The notes under the pieces: model-generated
The model's input: only the letters and a program-made list of their open reading frames with translations
Databases searched by the model: none
Told to the model about the DNA's origin: nothing
Made by a program: the position numbers and the translations under genes
Assembly (NCBI GenBank): GCA_965261925.1
Contig: OZ253486.1
Coordinates: forward strand, 4,431,565-4,495,564
Direction of reading: 5' to 3'
Source of the DNA: Bin87 sp965261925
GTDB taxonomy: Bacteria > Chloroflexota > Dehalococcoidia > Lucifugimonadales > UBA3495
Length of the DNA stretch: 64,000 bases
In this document: positions 1 to 8,538 of the stretch, one piece after another
How the letters are laid out: every line of letters starts with the position of its first letter
Position numbering within the stretch: the stretch's first letter is position 1

Positions 1-1257
1 CGCCTGGACGCTGATGCCGCCGCCGGAAACTTCCGTGGACCGCTGCACGGTGTCCCCGTGGGCGTGAAGGACCAGGTCTACGCCGCCGGAACACGAACCA
101 CCGACGGCTCCAAGATACGAGCCAACTTCGTGCCGGATACGGACGCCACCGTGGTGGCGAAGCTCAAGGCCGCCGGCGCGGTGATCATCGGCAAGACCAA
201 CATGAGCGAGTTCGCCATGGGGGACCCGATCAGCAGCTGGTTCGGGCCGGCGCGCAACCCGTGGGACACCAACCGGAACCCCGGGACGTCGAGCACGGGC
301 AGCGGTTCCGCCACGGCGGGATTCCTCTGCGCCACCTCGCTGGGAGAGGATACCGGCGGTTCCATACGCGGACCGGCGGCGAACTGCGGCCTCGTAGGCA
401 TCCGCCCGACGTGGGGGCGCGTGAGTCGCGCGGGGGTCGACGGCGCCAGTTGGTCGACGGACACCATCGGACCCATTTCACGCACGGTAACCGACTGCGC
501 GCTGACGCTGGGCGTCATCGCCGGCCATGACCCCAAGGATCGGTACAGCCGCACCGAACCGGCGCCCGACTACCTGGACGGGCTGGATGGCGGCGTGCGC
601 GGGATGCGCATCGGCGTGGTTCAGGAGTTGATGGGCGGGCACGGCCTGTCGCTCAACGAGCAGAGCCGGGACGCGGTCGCGGCCGCCGCCGAGGTATTCC
701 GGGAACTGGGCGCCGAGGTAGTGCCGGTGAGCCTGCCCATGGCTGCCGTCACCGGGCCAATCGTGCGCACCATCACCAGCACTGAGCGGGTGAGCCTGAA
801 TCCGGAATGGCTGCGGGAGCGGTTCGAGGACTACCACCCGAACACCCGGGTGGCCTTCGCGGTGGGCAACCTGATACCGGGGCAGGTGTACTACAAGGCG
901 CTGAAACTGCGGGCGTTGGTGCGTCGGCAGGTGATCGAGGCTTTCCGCAACGTCGACCTGCTGATACAGCCCACGTCGACCGGACCGGCGGGGTTGCTGG
1001 CCGACGAGCCGGCGGTGATCGACAACAAGGAGATGGCTGCGGCCGCGCTGCGCGAGGGCAGCTTCCGCGGGCTGTACAGCCTGAGCGGATGTCCGGCTTT
1101 GAGCATTCCCTGCGGGTTCACCACCGAAGGCGAGGGGGCGTTGCCCCTGGCGTTGCAGATCGGCGGGCCGCATCTGGGCGAGGCCAAGATTTTCCAGGCC
1201 GCCCACGCCTACGAGCAGGCCACGCCGTGGCACGACCGGAGGCCACCGGAGCTGTGA
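1..1257 (+). CDS. Amidase signature family hydrolase, 5' end outside window
   Basis: Amide-bond hydrolase of the amidase signature family (GatA-like fold). The frame is open from base 1, so the gene starts before the window; 418 residues are visible. The Ser-cisSer-Lys triad can be seen: catalytic Lys in GVPVGVKDQ (bases 49-75), the Ser/Gly-rich stretch GTSSTGSGSATAGF (about 283-324) and the nucleophile Ser in EDTGGSIRGP (about 346-375). The C-terminal part has the usual SGCPALSIPCGF strand near 1084-1119. The substrate cannot be told from sequence; in this context (binding protein, amidohydrolase) a small amide or carbamate catabolic role is likely. It is less likely to be true GatA because no gatB/gatC is adjacent. 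Confidence 0.9.
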   Translation, partial: RLDADAAAGNFRGPLHGVPVGVKDQVYAAGTRTTDGSKIRANFVPDTDATVVAKLKAAGAVIIGKTNMSEFAMGDPISSWFGPARNPWDTNRNPGTSSTGSGSATAGFLCATSLGEDTGGSIRGPAANCGLVGIRPTWGRVSRAGVDGASWSTDTIGPISRTVTDCALTLGVIAGHDPKDRYSRTEPAPDYLDGLDGGVRGMRIGVVQELMGGHGLSLNEQSRDAVAAAAEVFRELGAEVVPVSLPMAAVTGPIVRTITSTERVSLNPEWLRERFEDYHPNTRVAFAVGNLIPGQVYYKALKLRALVRRQVIEAFRNVDLLIQPTSTGPAGLLADEPAVIDNKEMAAAALREGSFRGLYSLSGCPALSIPCGFTTEGEGALPLALQIGGPHLGEAKIFQAAHAYEQATPWHDRRPPEL

Positions 1258-1368
1258 CCCGAGCGGTCGTCGCTCGCCGTCGTAATCTTCCGCAGTGCTT
1301 CTTCGACAGTATCGAGCAGTAGGTGTGCTAGGTGTTGTATTCTCTGCTGGGTAAGGGAGTCAGGTGGA

Positions 1369-2634
1369 ATGACAACAATTACCAGCAGATCGGGATTGCG
1401 AGCTATTGCCGTCGGAGCGATGATCGTATTGACGGCACAGCTCTCGGGGATTGCATGCTCGCCAACTCAGCCAGCCGCGACGGATAACGTCGTCGAAGAT
1501 GCGCAGACCCCGTCGGTCCAAGAGGCCCCCGGCGGGCAGTCCCAAGGCGTGTTCAACGACCGCATCCTGTTCGGGCAATCCGCCGCCTTCAGCGGCCCCG
1601 CTCGCCAATTGGGCACGGGGATGCGGCTGGGGATACAGGCGGCGTTCCACGAGGCGAACCAAGCCGGCGGCGTACACGGTCGCAGGTTGGAGTTGGAATC
1701 GCTGGACGACGGATACGAACCGGATGCCGCGCTGTCCAACACGCAGTTGCTGATCTACGAACACAACGTATTTGCATTGATCGGAGCGGTAGGAACTCCC
1801 ACCTCCCGCGCCGCCTTTCTCCCGGCGAATTCGGCCGGAGTACCGTTCCTTGCTCCGTTCACCGGAGCCGAATTCTTGCGCGACCCGCAACTGGACAACG
1901 TCCTGAACCTGCGGGCGTCTTATTATCAGGAAACCGAGGAGATGGTGGCTCGCCTCACCGATGATCTCGGGTTCACGCGGATCGCCGTCTTCTACCAGAA
2001 CGATTCCTTCGGCCAGGCCGGACTGGAAGGGGCTACTCTCGCTCTGGAGCGGCGTGGTTTGGAGCCGACGGCGTCGGGGTATTACGAACGTAACACCGGT
2101 GCGACCACCGGCGCCGTGTTCCACATCGTGGAAGCCGATCCAGAAGCGGTTATCATGGTCGGCGCATACACTCCGGTGGCGAAGACGGTCCAAGCCGTGC
2201 GCGAGGAGATAGACCCGGTATTCATAGCGATCTCATTCGTGGGCAGCAAGGCGCTGGCGGAAGCGTTGGGACCGGACGGCGCCGGCATCTACGTCACCCA
2301 GGTGGTCCCTTCCCCGGATGACGCCACCATACCCGTCGTCGCCAAATACCAGGCCGCTCTGGCTGCCTACGACCAGGCATCGACCCCGAGCTTCGTTTCG
2401 CTGGAGGGTTACCTGGCCGGGCGGCTGGCCATTGCAGGGCTGGCAGGGTGCGGCCGCGACCTCAGCCGTGAGTGCTTCATCAACGCCCTGCACAGTCCCG
2501 AAGCGATAGACATTGACGGGATGCAACTGCAATACGGGCCGGACGACAACCAAGGGTCCGATTCAGTATTTCTGACCGTTATCGGCCACGACGGGGAATA
2601 TCGCCAGATCGACACTCTGGGAGGCGAGCACTGA
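1369..2634 (+). CDS. ABC transporter substrate-binding protein (LivJ/Peripla_BP_6 type)
   Basis: Type I periplasmic-binding-fold protein of the branched-chain amino acid/amide uptake class, 421 aa. The N-terminus has a hydrophobic signal segment (about residues 9-29) followed by Cys in SGIAC, a weak lipobox, so it is probably a lipoprotein. Family features: ILFGQSAAFSGPA at the mature N-terminus, FALIGAVGTPTSRAA, and the FYQNDSFGQAGLEG loop of the second lobe. An AGGTGGA ribosome site precedes ATG 1369. No permease or ATPase genes are next to it, so it is an orphan binding protein in this window. Confidence 0.85.
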   Translation: MTTITSRSGLRAIAVGAMIVLTAQLSGIACSPTQPAATDNVVEDAQTPSVQEAPGGQSQGVFNDRILFGQSAAFSGPARQLGTGMRLGIQAAFHEANQAGGVHGRRLELESLDDGYEPDAALSNTQLLIYEHNVFALIGAVGTPTSRAAFLPANSAGVPFLAPFTGAEFLRDPQLDNVLNLRASYYQETEEMVARLTDDLGFTRIAVFYQNDSFGQAGLEGATLALERRGLEPTASGYYERNTGATTGAVFHIVEADPEAVIMVGAYTPVAKTVQAVREEIDPVFIAISFVGSKALAEALGPDGAGIYVTQVVPSPDDATIPVVAKYQAALAAYDQASTPSFVSLEGYLAGRLAIAGLAGCGRDLSRECFINALHSPEAIDIDGMQLQYGPDDNQGSDSVFLTVIGHDGEYRQIDTLGGEH

Positions 2635-2713
2635 CCAGTCACCACAGAATCGTTGCACTTACGATCGTTGGCACAGACGCCACGCGAATACCCCTGTCCA
2701 TCGGCACACAGAA

Positions 2714-3808
2714 CTATTGCCGATCCTGAGGTGACACCCCGATCTCCCCGATTGTGTCGCCATTCTCATCGAACATCGAATATGAACTGCCGGTTTTCTC
2801 GATAAATACCTTGCGATTGAGAATTACGTTCCCATTCGGCGCGACGAACCGGGCATCGGCATGGCCACTCGCCTGGTCTGCAGGAAAGTCGGTTACGACG
2901 CTCAAATGTTGAAATTGCTCTGGGTAAATGATGTTTCCGGCGTTCGTCAGTTGAATCAGCGTACGACGATAACATTCTTCGGACATTAACACGTTTCCGG
3001 ACTTCAGTATAGCGCACTGAAACTCCCATTCCCCGTTCAGTCGAGCAAATTGAACGGCGGCCGCATCTCTCATCACAGCGGCGTGACGCAACAAAAAATC
3101 GCTGCCTTGGTCGATGGCGTCAGCCATTTCATCTATGCTGGCTATCAGCACGATTTGCACGCCATTTTCTCGAAACGCCGCTTCCACCGATGCGTCTTTA
3201 TTGCGGACCCGCCTCCCGAAAGCTCGGATTAGCTTTTTGACACGCTCTTTGACTTCCAACTCTTCGATGATCGCTTCCTCGGCAGCAGTTATGGCAGGTC
3301 CCACTATCGGGATTTTCTTTGCAAACAGTAGCAATGTCAGCGTCGCTGAAAGCCACAACACGGGTTCTGCCTCAATGGCTTTCCGTCCAACAAACTCTAC
3401 CGATCGTTCAGGGAATATCGCTCGCGTATCATGCAGGAATCGATCGAGTTCTGGGGGATCGAAGTTTGCACGATCAACCGCAATTTCGTTTACTTCGTTG
3501 GCCAGTTCAAAAAGGCGCTGATCTTCAGGGAAAACGCACAAATAGCCATTCGAGTGCTTTTCGATGGCTCCCCAATAAATTTCAGAGCGTATTATCCCAA
3601 TTTCATGCCCGCCTGTTTTGCCGATGCTTACCGTGCGGGCGACAATTTTTCCTAGCGGAGCACACCGTTCATCATGTTCTGGCCTTACAGGCAAAACCGT
3701 TGGGGTTAAATCATTACCGTCGCTTTCAAAAACGCTCCGAGCGAAAACGTCGCCGTGTACATCCGGTACGCCAATTGGAATTGTTATTTCCGAAATTTGT
3801 CGATCCAT
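2714..3808 (-). CDS. Hypothetical protein with one hydrophobic segment; N-terminus vaguely prohead-protease-like
   Basis: About 364 aa from ATG 3808, which has GGTGAGAG about 10 bases upstream; an in-frame ATG at 3835 is an alternative. The first 80 residues (IPIGVPDVHGDVF, later PEHDERCAPLGKI) recall the opening of HK97-type prohead proteases (VDxxGDxx then a WxHxxxxPIGK-like element), but the match is loose. A hydrophobic stretch (SATLTLLLFAKKIPIVG) lies near residues 165-182, followed by a charged helical region. The coding sequence is visibly more AT-rich than its neighbours, suggesting acquisition. Family not recognised. Confidence 0.6.
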   Translation of the reverse strand: MDRQISEITIPIGVPDVHGDVFARSVFESDGNDLTPTVLPVRPEHDERCAPLGKIVARTVSIGKTGGHEIGIIRSEIYWGAIEKHSNGYLCVFPEDQRLFELANEVNEIAVDRANFDPPELDRFLHDTRAIFPERSVEFVGRKAIEAEPVLWLSATLTLLLFAKKIPIVGPAITAAEEAIIEELEVKERVKKLIRAFGRRVRNKDASVEAAFRENGVQIVLIASIDEMADAIDQGSDFLLRHAAVMRDAAAVQFARLNGEWEFQCAILKSGNVLMSEECYRRTLIQLTNAGNIIYPEQFQHLSVVTDFPADQASGHADARFVAPNGNVILNRKVFIEKTGSSYSMFDENGDTIGEIGVSPQDRQ

Positions 3809-3904
3809 GTTTACGCTCTCACCGTCCAAACGCATCGATGGTCACATTTTGCGTGGCATGCATTTAATCCATCACCATAGACCCGCCAGCTCCGTAATCC
3901 TCAC

Positions 3905-5500
3905 CTAACCCTCGTAAACGGTCTTCCCGCCGACGATGGTGCGTTCCACGGTGATGTCCTTGATGCCGAAGGGGTCTATGACCGTGGGGTCCTCGCCGAG
4001 CACCACGAGGTCAGCCAGCTTGCCCACCTCGATGCTGCCCTTGAGGTTTTCCTCGAAGCCGGCGTAGGCTCCGTTTAGGGTATAGATGCGCAGGGCGTCC
4101 TCCACGGAAATGCGCTGGTTCGTGCCCCACTCGCGGCCATCGCTGTCGGTGCGGGTGGCACAGCTCTGGATGCCCATCAGCGGCTCGAACGGGCCGGGCG
4201 GGTAGTCGGTGGCCCCGGTGGACATGACGTTGTAGTCCATGAACGAGCGCTGAGCAAACATCCACTGCAGCCGTTCCTCGCCGTAGAACTGCATCTTCTC
4301 GCCGTGGTAGTACACGTAGGTGCAGAAAGGCGTCGCCACCGCGCCCAAGTTGTTCATGCGGTTCAGCAAGTCGGGGTTGACCAGCGTGCAGTGTTCGATG
4401 CGGTGGCGCGGGTCGGGACGCGGGTGCGCTTTCTGGGCGGCCTCGTAGGCCTGAAGCACCAGGTCGATGGTGGAATCACCGTTGGCGTGAATGCAAACCT
4501 GGAAGCCGGCGGCGTGCATCTCCATGACGTGGCCGGCGATCTCGTCGCCGGTCATGGTGAGGATGCCGTGGTCGCAGCAACTGCCCACGTAGGGCTCGGA
4601 AAGGTAGGCCGTCCGCGAGGCGATCGCCCCGTCGGCGACCATCTTGATGCCACCGATGCGAAGCCGGTCGTCGCCCATGCCGGAACGGATGCCGGCGTCG
4701 CGCAGGGCAGCAAAGTAGCGGTAGTACATCAGGGCATAGACCCGCAGGGTCAGATCGCCGGCGTCCCTGCCTTCCTGGTAGGTCTGCAGCTCGTAGTCGG
4801 TGACACGGGCGTCGTGCACGCTGGTCAGCCCGGCACGGTTCAGCATCTCGCAGATTACGCGCAGTCCTTCCCGCCGCGTCTCGGCCGACTCGACGGGGAG
4901 CTGGTTTTCCCGCAGGTCATCGGCGGCGCGCTCGTAAATCACGCCGTCCAAACGGCCAGTGTCGGGGTTGCGACCCAGGCGTCCGCCCGGTGGGTCCAAG
5001 CTCTCGTCGTTGAAGCCGGCTTGCTCCAGCGCCAGGGTGTTGCCGTAGTACACGTGACCGGCGCGGTGGGCCACGAGAATGGGATGGTCGGTGCTGACGG
5101 CGTCCAGGTCTTCCCGGCGCAGGAAGCGGTTTTCCGCGGTCTTGGTGTCGTCGAACTTGAAACCCTGCACCCACTGGCCGGCCGGCGTCGCGGCCACGCG
5201 TTCCCGCAGCGCATCCTGAATGTCGCCGATGGTAGGCAGCGAGCAGTCGGCGGCCATGACGTGGCGGGTGCCGCTGCTGAGGACGTGGATGTGCGCGTCG
5301 ATGAAGCCGGGCAGCACCGTTTTGCCGGGCAGCTCGATTATTTTGGTGTTCGGCCCGACGAGCGTTTCCAGGTCGGAGTCGCTGCCCACGCCGATGAAGC
5401 GTCCGTCGCGCATGGCAACCGCGGTGGCCCTCGGTAGGTTGGGATCGATGGTGATGACGTTGGCGCGGCGGATGACGGTGTCGGCATGATATGCGGCCAT
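3905..5500 (-). CDS. Amidohydrolase of the Amidohydro_3 / YtcJ type
   Basis: Metal-dependent amidohydrolase, 531 aa, normal length for the YtcJ/NfdA-like group. Motifs: metal-binding HxH in GFIDAHIHVLSSG (about residue 66), the group-typical VAHRAGHVYYGNTLAL (about 143-158), ADGAIASRTAYLSEPY (about 290), CIHANGDST (about 337), RIEHC (about 371) and a late Asp region ATDYPPGPFEPL. The C-terminal KGSIEVGKLADLVVLGEDP is the shared exit of the composite beta domain. Such enzymes act on N-formyl or similar amides; substrate unknown. AGGAGTCTCCC lies just upstream of the start on the coding strand. Confidence 0.9.
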   Translation of the reverse strand: MAAYHADTVIRRANVITIDPNLPRATAVAMRDGRFIGVGSDSDLETLVGPNTKIIELPGKTVLPGFIDAHIHVLSSGTRHVMAADCSLPTIGDIQDALRERVAATPAGQWVQGFKFDDTKTAENRFLRREDLDAVSTDHPILVAHRAGHVYYGNTLALEQAGFNDESLDPPGGRLGRNPDTGRLDGVIYERAADDLRENQLPVESAETRREGLRVICEMLNRAGLTSVHDARVTDYELQTYQEGRDAGDLTLRVYALMYYRYFAALRDAGIRSGMGDDRLRIGGIKMVADGAIASRTAYLSEPYVGSCCDHGILTMTGDEIAGHVMEMHAAGFQVCIHANGDSTIDLVLQAYEAAQKAHPRPDPRHRIEHCTLVNPDLLNRMNNLGAVATPFCTYVYYHGEKMQFYGEERLQWMFAQRSFMDYNVMSTGATDYPPGPFEPLMGIQSCATRTDSDGREWGTNQRISVEDALRIYTLNGAYAGFEENLKGSIEVGKLADLVVLGEDPTVIDPFGIKDITVERTIVGGKTVYEG

Positions 5501-5630
5501 GGGAGACTCCTAAAAGAGTGCGAATGCCAAAAGAAGTGCAGTGGCGGCTATTGTTATCACAACCAGGCTGAACAATCCACAGCCGCCGCGATTGGACCCG
5601 GCGTGTTGCGGCTCCCCAACTCCACCATCA

Positions 5631-6044
5631 TCAAGGGGGGACCGGAGCCAACCCGGTGATCTGCTGGGACCGCTCCGCCCACTGGTCTCGCAGCGGTTTC
5701 ATCGCCACCTCAAACCGAGCCGCGTCACGCCGGGAACGAAAAGGACGAGAGCGCTGGAGGATCTCGGGCTCGCCTCCGGCGGTCGGCTCAACCTCGCCGG
5801 CACGATGTGCGCCGAGCCTGGCTCCTACGCTGGCCGTGTGTCCAACGTAGTGCCCATATTACGTGCCCAGAACGTACACGTAGAACTCGGTGCGCCCGAG
5901 TTCCGCGTCACGCTCTTCCTGTCCCTCCAGGTCTTCAGGGTCGTGCCAATGACCGCGCCGGCAACGCAGGTTGCAGTTGTAACAGCGAGCGTAGTTACTT
6001 CGGATACGCCTGCCGCAGTCGGCGCACGCTCGGAACCGCGCCAA
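5631..6044 (-). pseudogene. Zinc-ribbon + GIY-YIG nuclease gene interrupted by one in-frame TAA
   Basis: Reading from ATG 6044: residues 4-30 form a Cys zinc-ribbon-like element (CADCGRRI, CYNCNLRC, then an RRGHWHD tail). At FYVYVLGT the frame meets TAA (5859-5861) and then continues in the same frame as YGHYVGHTASVGARLGAHRAG and on to a TGA at 5631-5633. The two sides join as a standard GIY-YIG nuclease core (YVYVL, then YVGHT, then R..H.AG). Only the single stop breaks a 137-residue frame; no frameshift is needed. Either a fresh nonsense mutation (one base from CAA, GAA or AAA), a sequencing error, or readthrough. It sits 2 bases downstream of the dehydrogenase stop's partner strand neighbour and may share its transcript. 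Confidence 0.7.
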
Positions 6045-6046
6045 GC

Positions 6047-7144
6047 CTAGGCATCCGGCACGATCGCCACGTGGATGCTCGGCAGCCCCGCCTCACCGCT
6101 GAGCGTGGCCAGGGCCCGCTCGGCCTGTTCGATGGGGAAGCTGTGGGTGTGCAGGCGTTCCATGGGGTACTTACGCGAGTGGATGGTGTCCACGGCGCGG
6201 CGGAACGCAGAATACTCCACGCCCAGGACGCCGCGAAGAGTGACCTTCTTCCAGATGATGTCGTCGGGTGACAGGCCTTCGAACGCACGGCGTCCTTTCA
6301 GGCCGGCCAGCACTACCGTGCCACCGGGCTTCACCATCTGGATCGCCTGGTTCACCGCTTGTACAGCATAGGGTGTCGTGTCGACCACGCAGTCCACCCC
6401 GGCGCCGCCGGTGGCGGCCAACACCCGCTCCACGGGGTCCTCGCCGTCCACGTTGATCGCGATGTCGGCGCCCATATCGCGGGCCAAGGCCAGCTTGTGC
6501 TCGTCCCGGCCCAGGCCGGTGATGGCGACCATGCCGGCCCCGGATTCCTTGGCCGCAATGGCGCAGCAGATGCCCCGCTGTCCCGAACCCAGCACCGCCA
6601 GGGTCTGGCCCGGTTGCAGTCCGGTGGCGTCCACGCCCCAGGCGAAACCGGCGCCCAGCGGGTTGAACATGACCGCCACCGCCGGATCCAGATCGCCGTC
6701 CATGGGAAACACCACGGAGCCGGCCGGTAGGTACAGATACTCAGAGTAGCCGCCCCAGAGACCGGGGGACTTGTCCAATCCAGTCTGTCCAAACCCGCCG
6801 CCGGTGGGGCACGGGTCGGTTCCGCCGGCCGTGCAGGCGGCGCACCTGCCGCATCGGTAGCCGGAGCGCACCGCCACGCGGTCTCCCACGGATACACCCC
6901 AGCGCTCGGTGGCGGCAGGCCCGATGGAGGCAATGCGACCCAAGGGCTCATGTCCCAGGATGATGGGATACGGAATGTCCAGGTCGCCACGGAACCATTC
7001 GTAATCGGTGCCGCAGATGCCGGTGGCTTCAATGCGGACGATGGCTTCGTCGTCGCCGATTTCGGGGATTTCCAGGCGTCGCAGTTCCATCACGTTGGGG
7101 GCGGTGGTCACCGCCGCCAGGGACTGCTGAGGCAAGGTGGTCAT
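6047..7144 (-). CDS. Zinc-dependent alcohol/polyol dehydrogenase (MDR superfamily)
   Basis: Medium-chain dehydrogenase, 365 aa. Catalytic zinc ligands are in ATGICGTDYEWF (about residue 44) and LGHEPLGRI (about 65); the structural zinc lobe CGRCAACTAGGTDPC follows (about 98-112). The Rossmann motif is VLGSGQRGICCA (about 184), one residue unlike the common GxGxxG. The gene is 10 bases downstream of an SDR gene and probably in one operon with it. Substrate is not readable from sequence. Confidence 0.9.
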   Translation of the reverse strand: MTTLPQQSLAAVTTAPNVMELRRLEIPEIGDDEAIVRIEATGICGTDYEWFRGDLDIPYPIILGHEPLGRIASIGPAATERWGVSVGDRVAVRSGYRCGRCAACTAGGTDPCPTGGGFGQTGLDKSPGLWGGYSEYLYLPAGSVVFPMDGDLDPAVAVMFNPLGAGFAWGVDATGLQPGQTLAVLGSGQRGICCAIAAKESGAGMVAITGLGRDEHKLALARDMGADIAINVDGEDPVERVLAATGGAGVDCVVDTTPYAVQAVNQAIQMVKPGGTVVLAGLKGRRAFEGLSPDDIIWKKVTLRGVLGVEYSAFRRAVDTIHSRKYPMERLHTHSFPIEQAERALATLSGEAGLPSIHVAIVPDA

Positions 7145-7154
7145 CTGTGCAACC

Positions 7155-7907
7155 TCACTTGGCGGTGTAGCCGCCGTCGATGACGACTTCGCTGCCGGTC
7201 ATGAAGGAAGATTCGTCCGAAGCGAGGAAGAGGACTCCGTAGGCAATGTCCTCGGTGGTGCCTACGCGGCCCAGCGGGATGTTATCGACGCGCGCCTGTA
7301 TCTCGTCGGGCGTCTGGCTACCCAGGCCCTCCCGGCGCATGTCGGTGTCCACGCTGCCCGGGTGTATGGAGTTGGCGCGGATGTTTTCAGAAGCGTACTG
7401 GATGGCCGTGGACTTCGTGAACAGTCGGACCGCCCCCTTGGTGGCGATGTAGGCCGGCGGGCCGATGGCCACCAGGCCGCTGATGGAGGAGATGTTGATG
7501 ATGCTGCCGCCGCCGGCCCGACGCATGGCCGGTATCACCGCCCTGGTCCCCAGGAACACACCCTTGGCGTTGATGTCCATGATGTTGTCCCAGTCTTCGG
7601 AGGTGGTTTCCTCGATGTCCTTGCGCAGAACGATGGCCGCGTTGTTCACCAACACGTCCACCTTGCCGAACTGCTGCTCGGCGGTGTCGATGGCGCGCTG
7701 CCAGTCGTCGTTGCTAGTCACGTCCAGGTGCAGGTAGACTGCCTCGCCGCCCAACTCCCGTATCTCGGCCTCCACCTGCATACCCAGCTCATCCCGCACG
7801 TCGCCGATGACCACGCTGGCGCCTTCCTGGGCGAACATCCTGGCCTCGGTGGCGCCCTGCCCGCGCGCGCCCCCGGTGATGATTGCAACCTTGCCTTCCA
7901 GCCTCAT
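7155..7907 (-). CDS. Short-chain dehydrogenase/reductase (SDR)
   Basis: Classical NAD(P) SDR, 250 aa from ATG 7907, chosen because AGGAGG lies 7 bases upstream and the product begins MRLEGKVAIITGGARGQG, the standard SDR opening; a longer frame to 8000 adds 31 unlikely residues. Motifs: TGGARGQG cofactor loop, NNAA (about residue 89), Ser of the active site in INISSISG (about 140) and YIATK (about 155-159). The C-terminus ends MTGSEVVIDGGYTAK, as in FabG-like proteins. ATG overlaps the stop of the upstream small gene by 4 bases (ATGA), implying coupled translation. Confidence 0.92.
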   Translation of the reverse strand: MRLEGKVAIITGGARGQGATEARMFAQEGASVVIGDVRDELGMQVEAEIRELGGEAVYLHLDVTSNDDWQRAIDTAEQQFGKVDVLVNNAAIVLRKDIEETTSEDWDNIMDINAKGVFLGTRAVIPAMRRAGGGSIINISSISGLVAIGPPAYIATKGAVRLFTKSTAIQYASENIRANSIHPGSVDTDMRREGLGSQTPDEIQARVDNIPLGRVGTTEDIAYGVLFLASDESSFMTGSEVVIDGGYTAK

Positions 7908-8263
7908 GTCGTAGCCTCCTGATGCCCTCGCTCCGTGTTGGTGAGCGCCGCATCGTCGCGTCGGTACAGCACTCTGAAATATGCAGATAGACCGATGCAA
8001 ATGCTGGTCACAAGAAATAACGCGAACATCACGGTCACGCCTGGAAATCTCAACGGTTCAACCTGGCCGTCATCACCCGCGTCCCGTTGTTCATCAATAA
8101 TGGTGGGAACCGGAGCGCGCTCGATGAGCGGCTTGAAGACTTGGTTCACGGCGAACGTGAACATTAGCGTGACAATCGCCAAGCTGATCCCCAACCAAAA
8201 TCGACACCAGCCCAAGTTGCGGGCATACGAGCGCTTCAGCCGCGAGGTTTCAGCCGGGGTCAC
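7904..8263 (-). CDS. Small membrane protein, two predicted transmembrane helices
   Basis: About 119 aa if started at GTG 8263, which overlaps the end of the next upstream gene; the frame is open to ATG 8326. Two hydrophobic helices: WLGISLAIVTLMFTFAVNQV and VTVMFALFLVTSICIGLSAY, separated by a polar acidic loop. Its stop overlaps the SDR start by 4 bases. Family not recognised; the arrangement of two small membrane proteins ahead of an SDR suggests one co-translated unit. Confidence 0.55.
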   Translation of the reverse strand: MTPAETSRLKRSYARNLGWCRFWLGISLAIVTLMFTFAVNQVFKPLIERAPVPTIIDEQRDAGDDGQVEPLRFPGVTVMFALFLVTSICIGLSAYFRVLYRRDDAALTNTERGHQEATT

Positions 8264-8468
8264 TATTACGGAACCACAGTACGAGAAATGTGAACCCGGA
8301 GCCAACCGCCAATATGAGGAAAGCAACTCCGTACACCGTCAAAGCTACTACGATGTCATTGGAGTCAGCTCTGTACACCGCGTTGGCTAGCTCTGTCCAG
8401 CCCCACGTACCGAAAACTAGCATCGTCACTAGCCCCAGAAGGAGAATGCCGATCCGCGTCGCGCTCAT
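8250..8468 (-). CDS. Small membrane protein, two predicted transmembrane helices
   Basis: 72 aa. Hydrophobic segments IGILLLGLVTMLVFGTWGW (residues about 6-24) and VVALTVYGVAFLILAVGSGF (about 40-59). The 3' end overlaps the start region of the following small membrane protein gene. No family recognised; it may be the first gene of the small-membrane-protein/SDR/dehydrogenase operon. Confidence 0.55.
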   Translation of the reverse strand: MSATRIGILLLGLVTMLVFGTWGWTELANAVYRADSNDIVVALTVYGVAFLILAVGSGFTFLVLWFRNSDPG

Positions 8469-8538
8469 CGTTGACCTCTAGCGCCTCTCCCGAAATAGAG
8501 TCCATCCAACTTGTTACATCATACGCCGTTGGGTTAAC

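Noticed and set aside
4304..5437. 377-codon open frame antisense to the amidohydrolase gene
   Set aside because: Shadow of a well-supported gene, no motifs.
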